DNA of 64,000 bases from Corynebacterium heidelbergense (GTDB lineage: Bacteria; Actinomycetota; Actinomycetes; Mycobacteriales; Mycobacteriaceae): NCBI RefSeq assembly GCF_028609845.1, contig NZ_CP063191.1, positions 186,001-250,000 on the forward strand, in the 5' to 3' direction. The translations under genes and the position numbers were made by a program. Under the pieces are notes generated by a model. That model was not told the DNA's origin. It made no database searches and saw only the letters and a list, made by a program, of their open reading frames with translations. Numbering within the stretch: the first letter of the stretch is position 1; every line of letters starts with the position of its first letter. Below, piece after piece: positions 52,298 to 62,374 of this stretch.

Positions 52298-53542
52298 CTA
52301 CTGCCGGTAACTGGCCAGGAAGTTGCCCAGCCGCTCGATCGCGTCGGCCAGATCACGGGCCCACGGCAGCGTGACGATGCGGAAGTGGTCCGGCGTGGGC
52401 CAGTTGAAACCGGTGCCCTGGACCAGGTGGATCTTCTCCGCCCGGAGCAGGTCAAACATGAATTTCTCGTCGTCGTGGATCTCGTGCACATTCGGATCCA
52501 GCCGGGGGAACGCATACAGCGCGCCCATCGGCTTCACGCAGCTCACGCCCGGAATCTCGTTCAACTTCTCGTACGCCACGTTGCGCTGCTCCAGCAGCCG
52601 CCCGCCCGGCAGCACCAACTGGTCGATGGACTGCTTGCCGGACACGGCCACCTGGATGCCGTACTGGGCGGGCACGTTCGGGCACAACCGCGTCCCCGCC
52701 AGCAAGTCCAGGCCCTCGATGAACCCCTCCGCGTGGCGCTTCGGGCCGGTGAGCACCATCCAGCCACTGCGGTAACCGGCCACGCGATACGCCTTCGACA
52801 GTCCGTTGTAGGTCACGCACAACAGGTCGGGGCACAGTGTTGCCACGCTGATGTGATTGGCCCCGTCATACAAAATTTTGTCGTAGATCTCGTCGGCGAG
52901 GATGAGCAGAGAGTGCTCGCGGGCCACGTCGACAATCTGCTCCAAAATCTCCTTCGAGTACACAGCACCCGTCGGATTATTCGGGTTGATCACCACAATG
53001 GCTTTCGTGCGCTGGGTGATCTTCGCCTTGATGTCCTCGATGGAGGGATACCAGTTATCCTCCTCGTCACACAGGTAGTGCACCGGTTTGCCGCCGGACA
53101 GGGACGTAGAGGCCGTCCACAGCGGGTAATCGGGGGAGGGGATGAGGACCTCGTCGCCGTCGTTGAGCAGCGCCTGCATCGTCATGGTGATCAGCTCGGA
53201 CACGCCGTTGCCGAGGTAAACGTCCTCTACATCGAAGCGGGGGAAGTCAGCGATGACCTCGTAGCGGGCGTAGATGGCGCGCCGGGCGGAGATGATGCCC
53301 TTCGAAGTGCAATAACCCTGCGCGTTCGGGAGCGCAGCGATCATGTCCCGCATGATCACGTCCGGGGCCTCGAAACCGAACACTGCGGGGTTGCCGGTGT
53401 TCAGCTTGAGCACGCGGTGGCCGTCCGCCTCCATGCGCTCGGCCTCCGCGTTCACCGGTCCGCGGATTTCGTAGAGGACGTTCTGCAGCTTGGTCGATTG
53501 ATCCAAAGTCCGCAGCTCACTGGGGCGCTTGGGGGTACTCAT
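52298..53542 (-). CDS. alaT: Aminotransferase AlaT (PLP-dependent, alanine/2-oxo acid)
   Basis: A 414-residue class I aminotransferase that makes alanine from pyruvate and glutamate and also handles valine in corynebacteria. Recognisable blocks are GNGVSELITMTMQALLNDGD, PDYPLWTA, NPNNPTGAVYS (Asn for PLP O3'), LADEIYDKILYDG (Asp/Tyr) and YNGLSKAYRVAGYRSGW with the Schiff-base Lys near residue 247. ATG at 53542. About 155 bases separate it from the downstream orphan on the same strand; that gap contains GGTCGGCGCAGTCGGCG-type short repeats. Confidence 0.93.
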   Translation of the reverse strand: MSTPKRPSELRTLDQSTKLQNVLYEIRGPVNAEAERMEADGHRVLKLNTGNPAVFGFEAPDVIMRDMIAALPNAQGYCTSKGIISARRAIYARYEVIADFPRFDVEDVYLGNGVSELITMTMQALLNDGDEVLIPSPDYPLWTASTSLSGGKPVHYLCDEEDNWYPSIEDIKAKITQRTKAIVVINPNNPTGAVYSKEILEQIVDVAREHSLLILADEIYDKILYDGANHISVATLCPDLLCVTYNGLSKAYRVAGYRSGWMVLTGPKRHAEGFIEGLDLLAGTRLCPNVPAQYGIQVAVSGKQSIDQLVLPGGRLLEQRNVAYEKLNEIPGVSCVKPMGALYAFPRLDPNVHEIHDDEKFMFDLLRAEKIHLVQGTGFNWPTPDHFRIVTLPWARDLADAIERLGNFLASYRQ

Positions 53543-53641
53543 TCTTCAACATGGTGCCATCTTGGGGCCGTGGTCGCCACCGTTGCGGCGGGGGAGGGGG
53601 GCACCGGGCTGTAGGTGAGAATCAGCGCTGGGTGGGGTGTT

Positions 53642-54514
53642 TTACCGGGGTGCCGGGTTCGTGCCGCCGCCCGTGCCGGGGCCGGTGGTTCCTCCGCCGG
53701 TGCCGCCGCCGGTACCCGGGTTTGCGGGGGCATTGCCGTTGCCCGTGGGGGCGGTGCCCTGGGTGGGCTGAGCGGTGGCGCCGCCGCCTGTTCCGGTGCT
53801 TGGAGCGGGGCCGATGGGCTCGGCCGACGGTGCTGGGGGCTGCGGGGCGGGGTTGTTCGGCGTGGGGGTGGCTGGCGGGGCTGTCGTGGCCTGGGATTGG
53901 GTGGACCGGGACTGCGTGGTGGCGCGCCCGCCCCCGGTGTAGCCGGAGTAACCGCTGCCGCTGCTGCCCGAGTTGCCCTGGGAACGATCGCCGGGGTTGA
54001 TGTTGTCGTATTTCCCGGTCGTGGTCGCGGCAGGGTAGCTGGGGGTAATGACGCCCCGGTTCGCAGTGGCGGCGTTTCCCGTCTGCGTGCCCTGCATGAT
54101 CAGCATGGCCACGATGGCCGCGAGGAGCGATAACGCCGCGACAGTGGCCACCGCCCACTGCCAGAACGGCATCTTGCGGTATACACCGCGGGCTCGGGAG
54201 CGCATGGATCGATCCTCCTCCGCTTCGGTGACCTGCGCGTCTGCGGCGGCTCCATCTGCTTCGGGTTCGGCTACGGCGGCGGGGTCCACGGTGGCGCGGT
54301 TGATGGCGGCGGGGTCATCGGCAGCGTGGTCGATAGTGGCCCCGCCGTGCGAGGCGAAGTCCTCGTCGAAGTAGGGTTCGCTGCCGGAACGGTGGGGTAG
54401 GTCGCCAGTCCCGCTGCGCCCGGTGGCCGCGGCTAGGTTGCTGCCGTGGTCTCGTGGTGCGGCTGCGTGCCCGGTCGGCTCCGGGTTAGCGTGCGGGTCT
54501 GCCTGTCGGTCCAT
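53642..54514 (-). CDS. Single-pass membrane protein with long Pro/Gly/Thr outer tail
   Basis: 290 residues: acidic Ala/Asp/Glu-rich cytoplasmic part (~110), basic RSMRSRARGVYRKMPFWQW before one helix (AVATVAALSLLAAIVAMLIM), then ~140 outer residues very rich in Gly, Thr, Pro, Ser and Gln with no Cys. Looks like a wall-spanning stalk. Its ATG directly follows the stop of a 34-residue ORF (TAGATG), suggesting coupled translation. Function unknown. Confidence 0.68.
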   Translation of the reverse strand: MDRQADPHANPEPTGHAAAPRDHGSNLAAATGRSGTGDLPHRSGSEPYFDEDFASHGGATIDHAADDPAAINRATVDPAAVAEPEADGAAADAQVTEAEEDRSMRSRARGVYRKMPFWQWAVATVAALSLLAAIVAMLIMQGTQTGNAATANRGVITPSYPAATTTGKYDNINPGDRSQGNSGSSGSGYSGYTGGGRATTQSRSTQSQATTAPPATPTPNNPAPQPPAPSAEPIGPAPSTGTGGGATAQPTQGTAPTGNGNAPANPGTGGGTGGGTTGPGTGGGTNPAPR

Positions 54515-54619
54515 CTACTCGCCTTCGTCGTCACGCCGCATGTACGTCGGTTGGGTGGGGTACCCGGGGTCCTCGTCCTGCTTTCCGGAGGAGGGTCTGG
54601 GTGCCCACAGCGGCGGCAT
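54515..54619 (-). CDS. Small 34-residue leader ORF
   Basis: MPPLWAPRPSSGKQDEDP...MRRDDEGE, ending in TAG that abuts the ATG of the next gene (54514). Codon third positions are mainly G/C, AAAGAGAA sits at ribosome-site distance, and TAGACT (54640-54635 on the minus strand) fits a -10 box just upstream. It may be a real small protein or a coupling leader peptide. Confidence 0.42.
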   Translation of the reverse strand: MPPLWAPRPSSGKQDEDPGYPTQPTYMRRDDEGE

Positions 54620-54700
54620 CTGTGAGTTCTCTTTAGTCTATCCGGCACCGCTGTTCAAACCTAGGTGGGTGCGTTTTCGGTCTGTGGGGGGTTGGGGTGT

Positions 54701-54729
54701 CTTTCTTGCGGACGCCAAAACCCCCGCGC
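54701..54729 (+). repeat. Dispersed GGACGCC element, copy 6 (intergenic, overlapping a terminator)
   Basis: CTTTCTTGCGGACGCCAAAA followed by CCCCCGCGC. It is the only copy outside a gene, and its right half forms one arm of the terminator at 54719-54747. Confidence 0.55.
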
Positions 54730-54747
54730 CGGTAAAACGCGGGGGTT
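54719..54747 (-). terminator. Terminator of the Fe-S oxidoreductase gene
   Basis: AACCCCCGCG (54719-54728) and CGCGGGGGTT (54738-54747) pair perfectly over ten bases. On the minus strand the stem is followed by TTTT. One arm is part of a dispersed GGACGCC element copy (54701-54729). Confidence 0.82.
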
Positions 54748-54804
54748 CTGGTTGGGCGGTCCGGTGGCCCTTGCGAGCCAGGGGTATGACCCGCCTAGGG
54801 GCCG

Positions 54805-57800
54805 TTAGCGACCGGGGGCACCGGGTGCGCCGGGGGCACCGGGTGCGCCCGGAGTGTTACGGGCCAGCTTGATGGGACCACTGTCAGCGTTGTCAGCCTT
54901 CGGCTGCTCGGCCTTGGCCTCCGCCTCCGGCTTGGCCTCCGCCTCCGGCTGGGCGGCTGCGGGGGCATTGGGCACGCTATCGCTGCCAGTCGTGTCTGCC
55001 TTCTCAGCGCCCTCAGCGGATTCGGACGGTTCAGCCGGTTCTGCCGCCGGGGCTGCGGTTTCAGAAGGAGCAGCCTTCGGTGCCGCCGGTGCAGAGCGAG
55101 CGGCAGGCGCAGAGGGGGCAGAAGGAGCCGCGGGCGCGGACGGAGCAGACGGCGCGGCAGGGGCAGCCTTCGGTGCTGCAGGGGCAGCCGGGGCTCCCGG
55201 AGCAGCAGCCGTGGGTGCACCCGGAGCGGTGGCGGAGAGCTTGATCTTTCCGCCTTCCTCGGTAGCAGTTGCCGAGGCTCTCTTGTCCTCGTCAGCAGGC
55301 GCGGAGGGATCGGCCGGAGCACCTGGAGCACCTGGAGCAGCAGGGGCGCCAGCACCCGGAGCCTTGGGAGCGCCCGGTGCGGCCGGTGCGCCAGGAGCCT
55401 TGGGAGCGCCCGGTGCGGCCGGTGCGCCAGGAGCCTTGGGAGCGCCCGGTGCCCCAGGAGCCTTGGGGGCACCTGGAGCAGTAGGGGCGCCAGCACCCGG
55501 AGCCTTGGGAGCACCCGGTGCAGCAGGGGCGCCGGCACCCGGAGCCTTAGGAGCACCCGGTGCAGCAGGAGCGGCCGGGGGCTTGGGAGCGCCAGGTGCG
55601 CTCGGTGCGGCCGGAGCACCTGCTGCGGGGGCCTTCGGCGCACCCGGAGCGGCGGGGGCCTTCGGCGCACCCGGAGCGGCGGGGGCCTTCGGCGCACCCG
55701 GTGCAGCAGCGGCGCCAGCAGCAGCACCCGCGGCGGCTCCACCAGCAGCGGCAGCCTTCTCCGCGTCTGCCTTCTTCTTGGCAGCGGCTTCCTCCGCCTT
55801 GCGCTTCTTCTCCGCCTCGGCGCGGCGCTTGGCTTCTTCCTCTGCCTTGCGCTCTGCTTCCTCGCGGGCCAGCTTCTCCTCGTCAACCCAACCGCGCTCC
55901 GGTGCTACCAGGAACTCCGGGGACTTGGGGGCGGGCAGCTTGCCATCCACCAGGATGGACTCGCGGAACATCTGGGAGATATCCAGGACCTGGGTGCGCT
56001 CGTTCTTGTCCTCGATATCGGCCTGGCGGTTGTTCACGCCGTCGGTGAGCATCGTCTTACAGAAGGGGCAACCGATCGCGATCGCTTCCGATCCGGTGGC
56101 CAGGGCCTCATCCGTGCGGTTGAGGTTGATGCGCGTGCCGATGTTCTCTTCCATCCACATCCGGGCACCGCCAGCACCACAGCAGAAGCCGTTGTTCTGG
56201 TTGCGGGGCATCTCCACCAGGTTCGCGCCGGAGGCTCCGATGAGCTCGCGGGGAGCCTCGAAGACCTTGTTGTGGCGGCCCAGGAAGCAGGGGTCGTGGT
56301 AGGTGACCTTGCGCCCGCTCTGGGGAGCGTTGACCGGCTCCAAGCGACCCTCACGGATCAACTTGTTCAGCAGCTGGGTGTGGTGGACAACCTCGTAGTT
56401 ACCACCCAGCTCCGGGTACTCGTTGCGCAGCGCGTTGAAGCAGTGCGCACACGTCACCACGATCTTGCGCTGCTTCGGGGGCACGCCTTCGAAGGCCTCA
56501 TCGAGGATCTCGATGTTCTGCTCGGCCAGCATCTGGAACAGGAACTCGTTGCCGGCGCGGCGGGCGGAGTCACCGGTACAGCCCTCGCTCTCACCCAGCA
56601 CGGCGAACTTCACGCCGGCGGTGTACAGCAGGTCCGCGACTGCGCGGGTGGTTTTCAGGGCGTTATCGTCAAACACACCAGCACAACCGACCCAGAAGAG
56701 GTACTCGGTGTCGTCGAAGTTTTCGATGTCCACGCCGTAGACCGGAACATCCACACCGTCGGCCTTGGCCTTCTCGATCCACTCGGAGCGCTTGTTGTTG
56801 TTCTGGCCCCAGGGGTTGCCCTTGTTCTCCAGGTTCTTGAACAACCCAGCCAGCTCGCTGGGGAACTCGGAATCGACGAGCACCTGGTAGCGACGCATGT
56901 CAATGATGTGGTCGATGTGCTCGATGTCCACCGGGCACTGCTCCACGCAGGCGCCACAGTTGGTGCAGGACCACAGCACGTCGGGGTCGATCACGCCCAT
57001 CTCGCCGGCACCCACGAGCTGCAGCAGCGGCAGGTTGGAGTGAGCGTCGATCGCCGGATCATCCTCGTTGGGCATATCCGCGGTGGAGAACAGGTCGGGA
57101 TCGGCCTCATCCCCGTTACGGGCGGCCTTGAGGTAGGGGGCGGAGTCGATCGCGTGGTTGCGCAGATCCATGATCAGCAGCTTGGGGCTCAGCGGCTTCT
57201 CCGTGTGCCACGCGGGGCACTGCTCCTGGCACCGACCACACTCGGTGCAGGAGGTGAAGTCCATCCAGCCCTTCCACGTGAACTCGTCGATCTTGCCCAC
57301 GCCGATGTAGTCCTCGTCCGGATCGGCGTTTTCCATCGTCAGGGCGCGGCCCTTGGAGGTCATGGGCTTCGCGGCGCCGAGGGCGTTGCGGCCATCGGAG
57401 TTGCGCTTGAGGAAGATGTTGAAGAACGCCATGAAGCGGTGCCAGGCCACGCCCCAGCGCAGGTGCTGGCCAACCATGTACAGCCAGATCATGCCGGACA
57501 GCAGCTTGATCATCGCGAAGACGGAGACCAGAACGGCTGAGGCCGGCAGGATCTTTGCCAGGTTCATGGTGAGGAAGTCCGTGTACCAGTGACCGCCTTC
57601 ATAGCTGGCGAAAGTGGAGATGCGGGAGGCCTTAACAAGGATCATGCCGAGACCCTCAATGAGGACCACGGCTTCCACGAAGTACGCGGCGCGGGCATTG
57701 GACCCGTAGAACCGGGCCTTGCGCTCCTGGTCGCCGATGCGCTGGCGGATGATGATGAGCACGATGATGCCCACGACCGTGCCGATGCCCAGCAGCTCGT

Positions 57801-58188
57801 CGATGAAGTGGTACAGGCCGGTATCGCCGATGAGCGGCCAACCGCCGCTGGGGTCGAAGATCTGGATGTAGGCCTCAAACCACACGACGAAGCCGAGTAG
57901 GAAGCCCACCATGACCAGCCAGTGGGCTATCGCCACCTTGGGCTTCTTGGCCATCTTGGTGTGGCCTAGTACCTCGCGAATGAGGTTAACCAGGCGGCCC
58001 AGTGGGTTGTCCAGACGGCTCAGGGCCGGCTGGCCAAGGCGGATCATCTGGTAGATGTTGATGGCCCCGCGGATGAAGAACACCCAGGCCGGGATAGAAA
58101 GCAGAGCGCCGATGATGCCCATGGGGATGGTGACGTCCCATGGGATGTCTTGTCTCATCAACTTGTCGCCTTCGGCGAGCAGGTCCAT
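54805..58188 (-). CDS. Membrane-bound Fe-S oxidoreductase (HdrD/GlpC-like) with Ala/Pro/Gly-rich tail
   Basis: 1127 residues. The N-terminal ~250 hold about six helices of a NarI/HdrE-like membrane domain. Two [4Fe-4S] motifs follow (CTECGRCQEQCPAWH and CTNCGACVEQCP), then two CCG cysteine domains (FWVGCAGVF...CAHCFN and DPCFLGRHN...GFCCGAGGARM) ending at GCPFC. This suggests electron transfer from a quinone pool to an Fe-S/CCG site with unknown substrate. From residue ~757 there is a Lys/Glu/Ala coiled coil, then ~200 residues of APGAPKAP-type repeats and a final acidic Ala/Pro region. Orthologues lie beside alaT in corynebacteria; the tail seems much expanded here. Confidence 0.9.
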   Translation of the reverse strand: MDLLAEGDKLMRQDIPWDVTIPMGIIGALLSIPAWVFFIRGAINIYQMIRLGQPALSRLDNPLGRLVNLIREVLGHTKMAKKPKVAIAHWLVMVGFLLGFVVWFEAYIQIFDPSGGWPLIGDTGLYHFIDELLGIGTVVGIIVLIIIRQRIGDQERKARFYGSNARAAYFVEAVVLIEGLGMILVKASRISTFASYEGGHWYTDFLTMNLAKILPASAVLVSVFAMIKLLSGMIWLYMVGQHLRWGVAWHRFMAFFNIFLKRNSDGRNALGAAKPMTSKGRALTMENADPDEDYIGVGKIDEFTWKGWMDFTSCTECGRCQEQCPAWHTEKPLSPKLLIMDLRNHAIDSAPYLKAARNGDEADPDLFSTADMPNEDDPAIDAHSNLPLLQLVGAGEMGVIDPDVLWSCTNCGACVEQCPVDIEHIDHIIDMRRYQVLVDSEFPSELAGLFKNLENKGNPWGQNNNKRSEWIEKAKADGVDVPVYGVDIENFDDTEYLFWVGCAGVFDDNALKTTRAVADLLYTAGVKFAVLGESEGCTGDSARRAGNEFLFQMLAEQNIEILDEAFEGVPPKQRKIVVTCAHCFNALRNEYPELGGNYEVVHHTQLLNKLIREGRLEPVNAPQSGRKVTYHDPCFLGRHNKVFEAPRELIGASGANLVEMPRNQNNGFCCGAGGARMWMEENIGTRINLNRTDEALATGSEAIAIGCPFCKTMLTDGVNNRQADIEDKNERTQVLDISQMFRESILVDGKLPAPKSPEFLVAPERGWVDEEKLAREEAERKAEEEAKRRAEAEKKRKAEEAAAKKKADAEKAAAAGGAAAGAAAGAAAAPGAPKAPAAPGAPKAPAAPGAPKAPAAGAPAAPSAPGAPKPPAAPAAPGAPKAPGAGAPAAPGAPKAPGAGAPTAPGAPKAPGAPGAPKAPGAPAAPGAPKAPGAPAAPGAPKAPGAGAPAAPGAPGAPADPSAPADEDKRASATATEEGGKIKLSATAPGAPTAAAPGAPAAPAAPKAAPAAPSAPSAPAAPSAPSAPAARSAPAAPKAAPSETAAPAAEPAEPSESAEGAEKADTTGSDSVPNAPAAAQPEAEAKPEAEAKAEQPKADNADSGPIKLARNTPGAPGAPGAPGAPGR
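55319..55730 (-). repeat. In-frame APG/KAP repeat tract of the Fe-S oxidoreductase
   Basis: The DNA consists of imperfect units such as GGAGCCTTGGGAGCGCCCGG and GGTGCGGCCGGTGCGCC repeated many times (for example around 55349, 55391, 55433, 55493 and 55541). It encodes GAPKAPGAPAAP-like peptides. Length differences between strains are likely. Confidence 0.85.
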
Positions 58189-58341
58189 GGAGTACTCCTC
58201 GTAAGTTCAGCCGGCGTGCAGCCGAACGCTAAAAAACTATGTACCTGGGCAGATTATCAGTTGTCAGCCTGCCGTTAATAGTTGCCGAGAAGCTTGCCGA
58301 CCTGCCTATTTAGGCCATAATCGTGTTGCGAAAATCATTAC

Positions 58342-59298
58342 CTATCGCTGGTTGATGAGATCCACTATCCGCCGCCGGTCCCGCCGGGACTCCGCCGTCG
58401 CGGACAGGTGGTACATGTGAAAGCCGCCGGGCACCTCCACCAGCTCTGCGGCCAGCCCCGCTCGCCGGATTGCGGCGATGAAATCTTGGGTGTCCGGCAG
58501 GGAAAGATCCCGGTCCCCGCAGAAGGCCGTCACGGTGGTTTTCCGTTGTTGTTCTTGGGTGATTAAGGACGCCATTCCCGCGCCCTTCTTCCACCCGGTC
58601 GCCGGATTAATAGTGGGGTCCGCGAAAGCTGCGGGGTCACCCCCAGCCCACTGCCGCCCGGCTGGCCGCAGCCCCGCGCTGGACAACTTGGGGTCCCGCT
58701 GCTCGTAGCGGGACATCCGGGGGTTACCCAACTCCAGGTCCAACCAAGGGGCGTTGAGGATGAGGTGGGCGGGTGTGGCGTGAATCCCAAACAGCAGGGC
58801 CCCCACCGCCAGCGCTCCTCCTGCGGACTCCCCGAGGATCGAGACGTTCTCCTCCCCATGGTCGGCGACGAGCTCCCGATAGGTGTGCTGGACCAGGGCG
58901 ATGGCTTCCGGTGCGCTGTGCTCCGGCACTAGCCCGTAGATGGGCACCTCCACCCGCACCCCGGAATCCGCAATCTGGTCGATGAAGTTCCAGGCGGGTG
59001 GGCGGATGGTGTTGCTGAAGCCCCCTGCATGGAGGTAGAGGCAGGCCCGGGCCGCGGTCTGGTTCGGGGCAAGCTCGCCCAGCGGCGCGAGGTTGGTCCC
59101 CGCGTTGAGCGCGAAGGCCAGGGGGGCCACCGAGTAGACGGGAAACCCGCAGACCTCTCGGGTGCTCACGGATTGGTGCTGCCGCAACGTGTGGGGCGGC
59201 TCCGGGTTGGTGTGGGGCTTAGCCGGGGAGGAGCTGCGCTGGGCGCGCCGGGTTTCCTGGGCGAGTTTCGCTGCCGCGAGGGTCATCGAGAGGCTCAT
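58342..59298 (-). CDS. Alpha/beta hydrolase (HSL-type esterase)
   Basis: 318 residues of the hormone-sensitive-lipase group: oxyanion motif YLHAGGF (HxGGF variant of HGGG), nucleophile in LGESAGGALAVG, Asp in FCGDRDLSLPDTQ and His in VPGGFHMYH. No signal peptide, so cytoplasmic. It probably hydrolyses short- to medium-chain carboxyl esters. It is divergent from dnaK; 352 bases of regulatory DNA separate them. Confidence 0.88.
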   Translation of the reverse strand: MSLSMTLAAAKLAQETRRAQRSSSPAKPHTNPEPPHTLRQHQSVSTREVCGFPVYSVAPLAFALNAGTNLAPLGELAPNQTAARACLYLHAGGFSNTIRPPAWNFIDQIADSGVRVEVPIYGLVPEHSAPEAIALVQHTYRELVADHGEENVSILGESAGGALAVGALLFGIHATPAHLILNAPWLDLELGNPRMSRYEQRDPKLSSAGLRPAGRQWAGGDPAAFADPTINPATGWKKGAGMASLITQEQQRKTTVTAFCGDRDLSLPDTQDFIAAIRRAGLAAELVEVPGGFHMYHLSATAESRRDRRRIVDLINQR

Positions 59299-59412
59299 GT
59301 CTTCCCAATCTAGCGCCGCGAAGGGGTCGGCGGCGCGGGGAATTGCGGGAGCTGGGAGGGCACCTGGGGGCGGGGCCTATGGTGGACGAGCGCAGCAAAA
59401 TTGAGCCGACCG

Positions 59413-59438
59413 GGAACAACTTTGAGCTGCGGGGAGTT
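59413..59438 (+). promoter_or_regulatory. Candidate SigH-type heat/oxidative-stress promoter of dnaK
   Basis: GGAA (59413-59416) and GTT (59436-59438) are separated by 19 bases, matching the corynebacterial SigH pattern GGAA-N17-20-GTT. Upstream of both HAIR sites. Confidence 0.45.
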
Positions 59439-59456
59439 ACATCAGACGTGACAAGG

Positions 59457-59475
59457 TTGCGCGGCGCAGGCTCAA
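59457..59475. promoter_or_regulatory. HAIR-like HspR operator, distal site of dnaK
   Basis: TTGCG-N9-CTCAA, one mismatch from the HspR operator core TTGAG-N9-CTCAA. Right arm perfect. Confidence 0.6.
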
Positions 59476-59522
59476 CTCGGGTTGACGTTGCGCGCAAATT
59501 CGGGATACTTGGATCTAGTCAC

Positions 59523-59561
59523 AGGCTCAACTTCCCCCGAGTGGGAATGAAAGTTGAGCCT
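59523..59561. promoter_or_regulatory. 11-bp perfect inverted repeat upstream of dnaK
   Basis: AGGCTCAACTT (59523-59533) and AAGTTGAGCCT (59551-59561), with a 17-base spacer. The right arm overlaps the proximal HAIR site, so the pair may help HspR bind cooperatively or fold in the RNA. Confidence 0.6.
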
Positions 59562-59572
59562 AGAGCGCTAAA
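59554..59572. promoter_or_regulatory. HAIR-like HspR operator, proximal site of dnaK
   Basis: TTGAG-N9-CTAAA: left arm perfect, one mismatch on the right. It overlaps a TAAAGT -10 candidate (59569-59574), so binding should block transcription of dnaK-grpE. Confidence 0.65.
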
Positions 59573-59650
59573 GTATGTGCGGCGCCCGGTAGAGGTGGCG
59601 TCGTAAAGAAAGAAGACAACAACCAACCCCACAGAAAAAGGAGAACATCC

Positions 59651-61506
<1,856 letters not shown>

Positions 61507-61507
<1 letters not shown>

Positions 61508-62277
61508 TGGCTGACAGCGACTGGACCGTCAACCCCGGGGCCCCCTCCCAAACCGATGAGGAGGCAGCCCGCGACGCCGACGTGGACGCCCAAGCCGGGG
61601 ATGACGACGCAAGCGAAGCCTCCATCGAGGCAGACATCGACGCCGCCGTCAACGACGTGCTCACCGGGGACGCTGAAGGCGATGCCGAGGCAGCGGCCCA
61701 GGCGCGGGCAGACGCCGCAGAATGGGACTCCATCGACGACGCCGCCGACCTGATTGACGGCACCGAAGCGGAGGTCGCCGACATCACTGCGGCCGGTGGC
61801 GCTGAGGCACCGGGTGTCGGCTCCGGTGAGGCAGGGTCCGGTGACGCTGAAGCTGGTGACGCCGCGCTGCAGGCAGAACTGGCCGAGCGCACGGAGGACC
61901 TGAAACGCGTCAGCGCGGAGTACGCCAACTACCGCCGCCGCGTGGAACGGGACCGGGCCGGGGTGATCTCCGGCGCGAAGGCGGACCTCGCCGCCGCGCT
62001 GCTGCCCGCCCTCGACGACCTGCAACTCGCCGAATCCCACGGGGACCTCACCGGCCCGCTCAAGGCGGTCTCGGAGAAGCTCAACGCGGCCCTGGCCAGC
62101 GCGAAGGTGGAAGCCTTCGGGGCCGAGGGTGAAGAGTTCAACCCCGACCTGCACGAGGCGGTGCAGGATACCTCCAGCGGAGAGGACAAGGTGCTCGGCA
62201 CCGTCCTGCGCAAGGGGTACCGGCTCGGCGACCGCGTACTGCGCACCGCGATGGTGATCATCGCGGACCCCAGCTAG
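61507..62277 (+). CDS. grpE: Nucleotide exchange factor GrpE
   Basis: Releases ADP from DnaK. 256 residues, with an unusually long acidic Ala/Asp/Glu N-terminus (~120) before the coiled coil ([26 protein letters not shown]) and the beta-wing domain ([10 protein letters not shown]..., [21 protein letters not shown]). Its ATG shares one base with the dnaK stop. dnaJ does not follow directly; a leftward orphan lies between. Confidence 0.95.
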
Positions 62278-62374
62278 ACCGCGCTGCTAGGGCGCGGGGG
62301 CCGGGTCTTGGCCTGGTCGGCGCTGGCCCCTAGCCGGGCCGCCGGGCCGCGCAGCGCTGGCCCGCGCCTCGGCC
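62278..62374. other. GC-rich gap between grpE and a convergent orphan
   Basis: Holds GGGCCGCCGGGCCGCGCAG and related GGCCC/GGGCC blocks that can form several alternative stems. No T-run terminator recognised. Confidence 0.35.

Noticed and set aside
54854..56302. 482-codon open frame antisense to the Fe-S oxidoreductase tail
   Set aside because: Mirror of the Ala/Pro/Gly repeats; no independent start signals.
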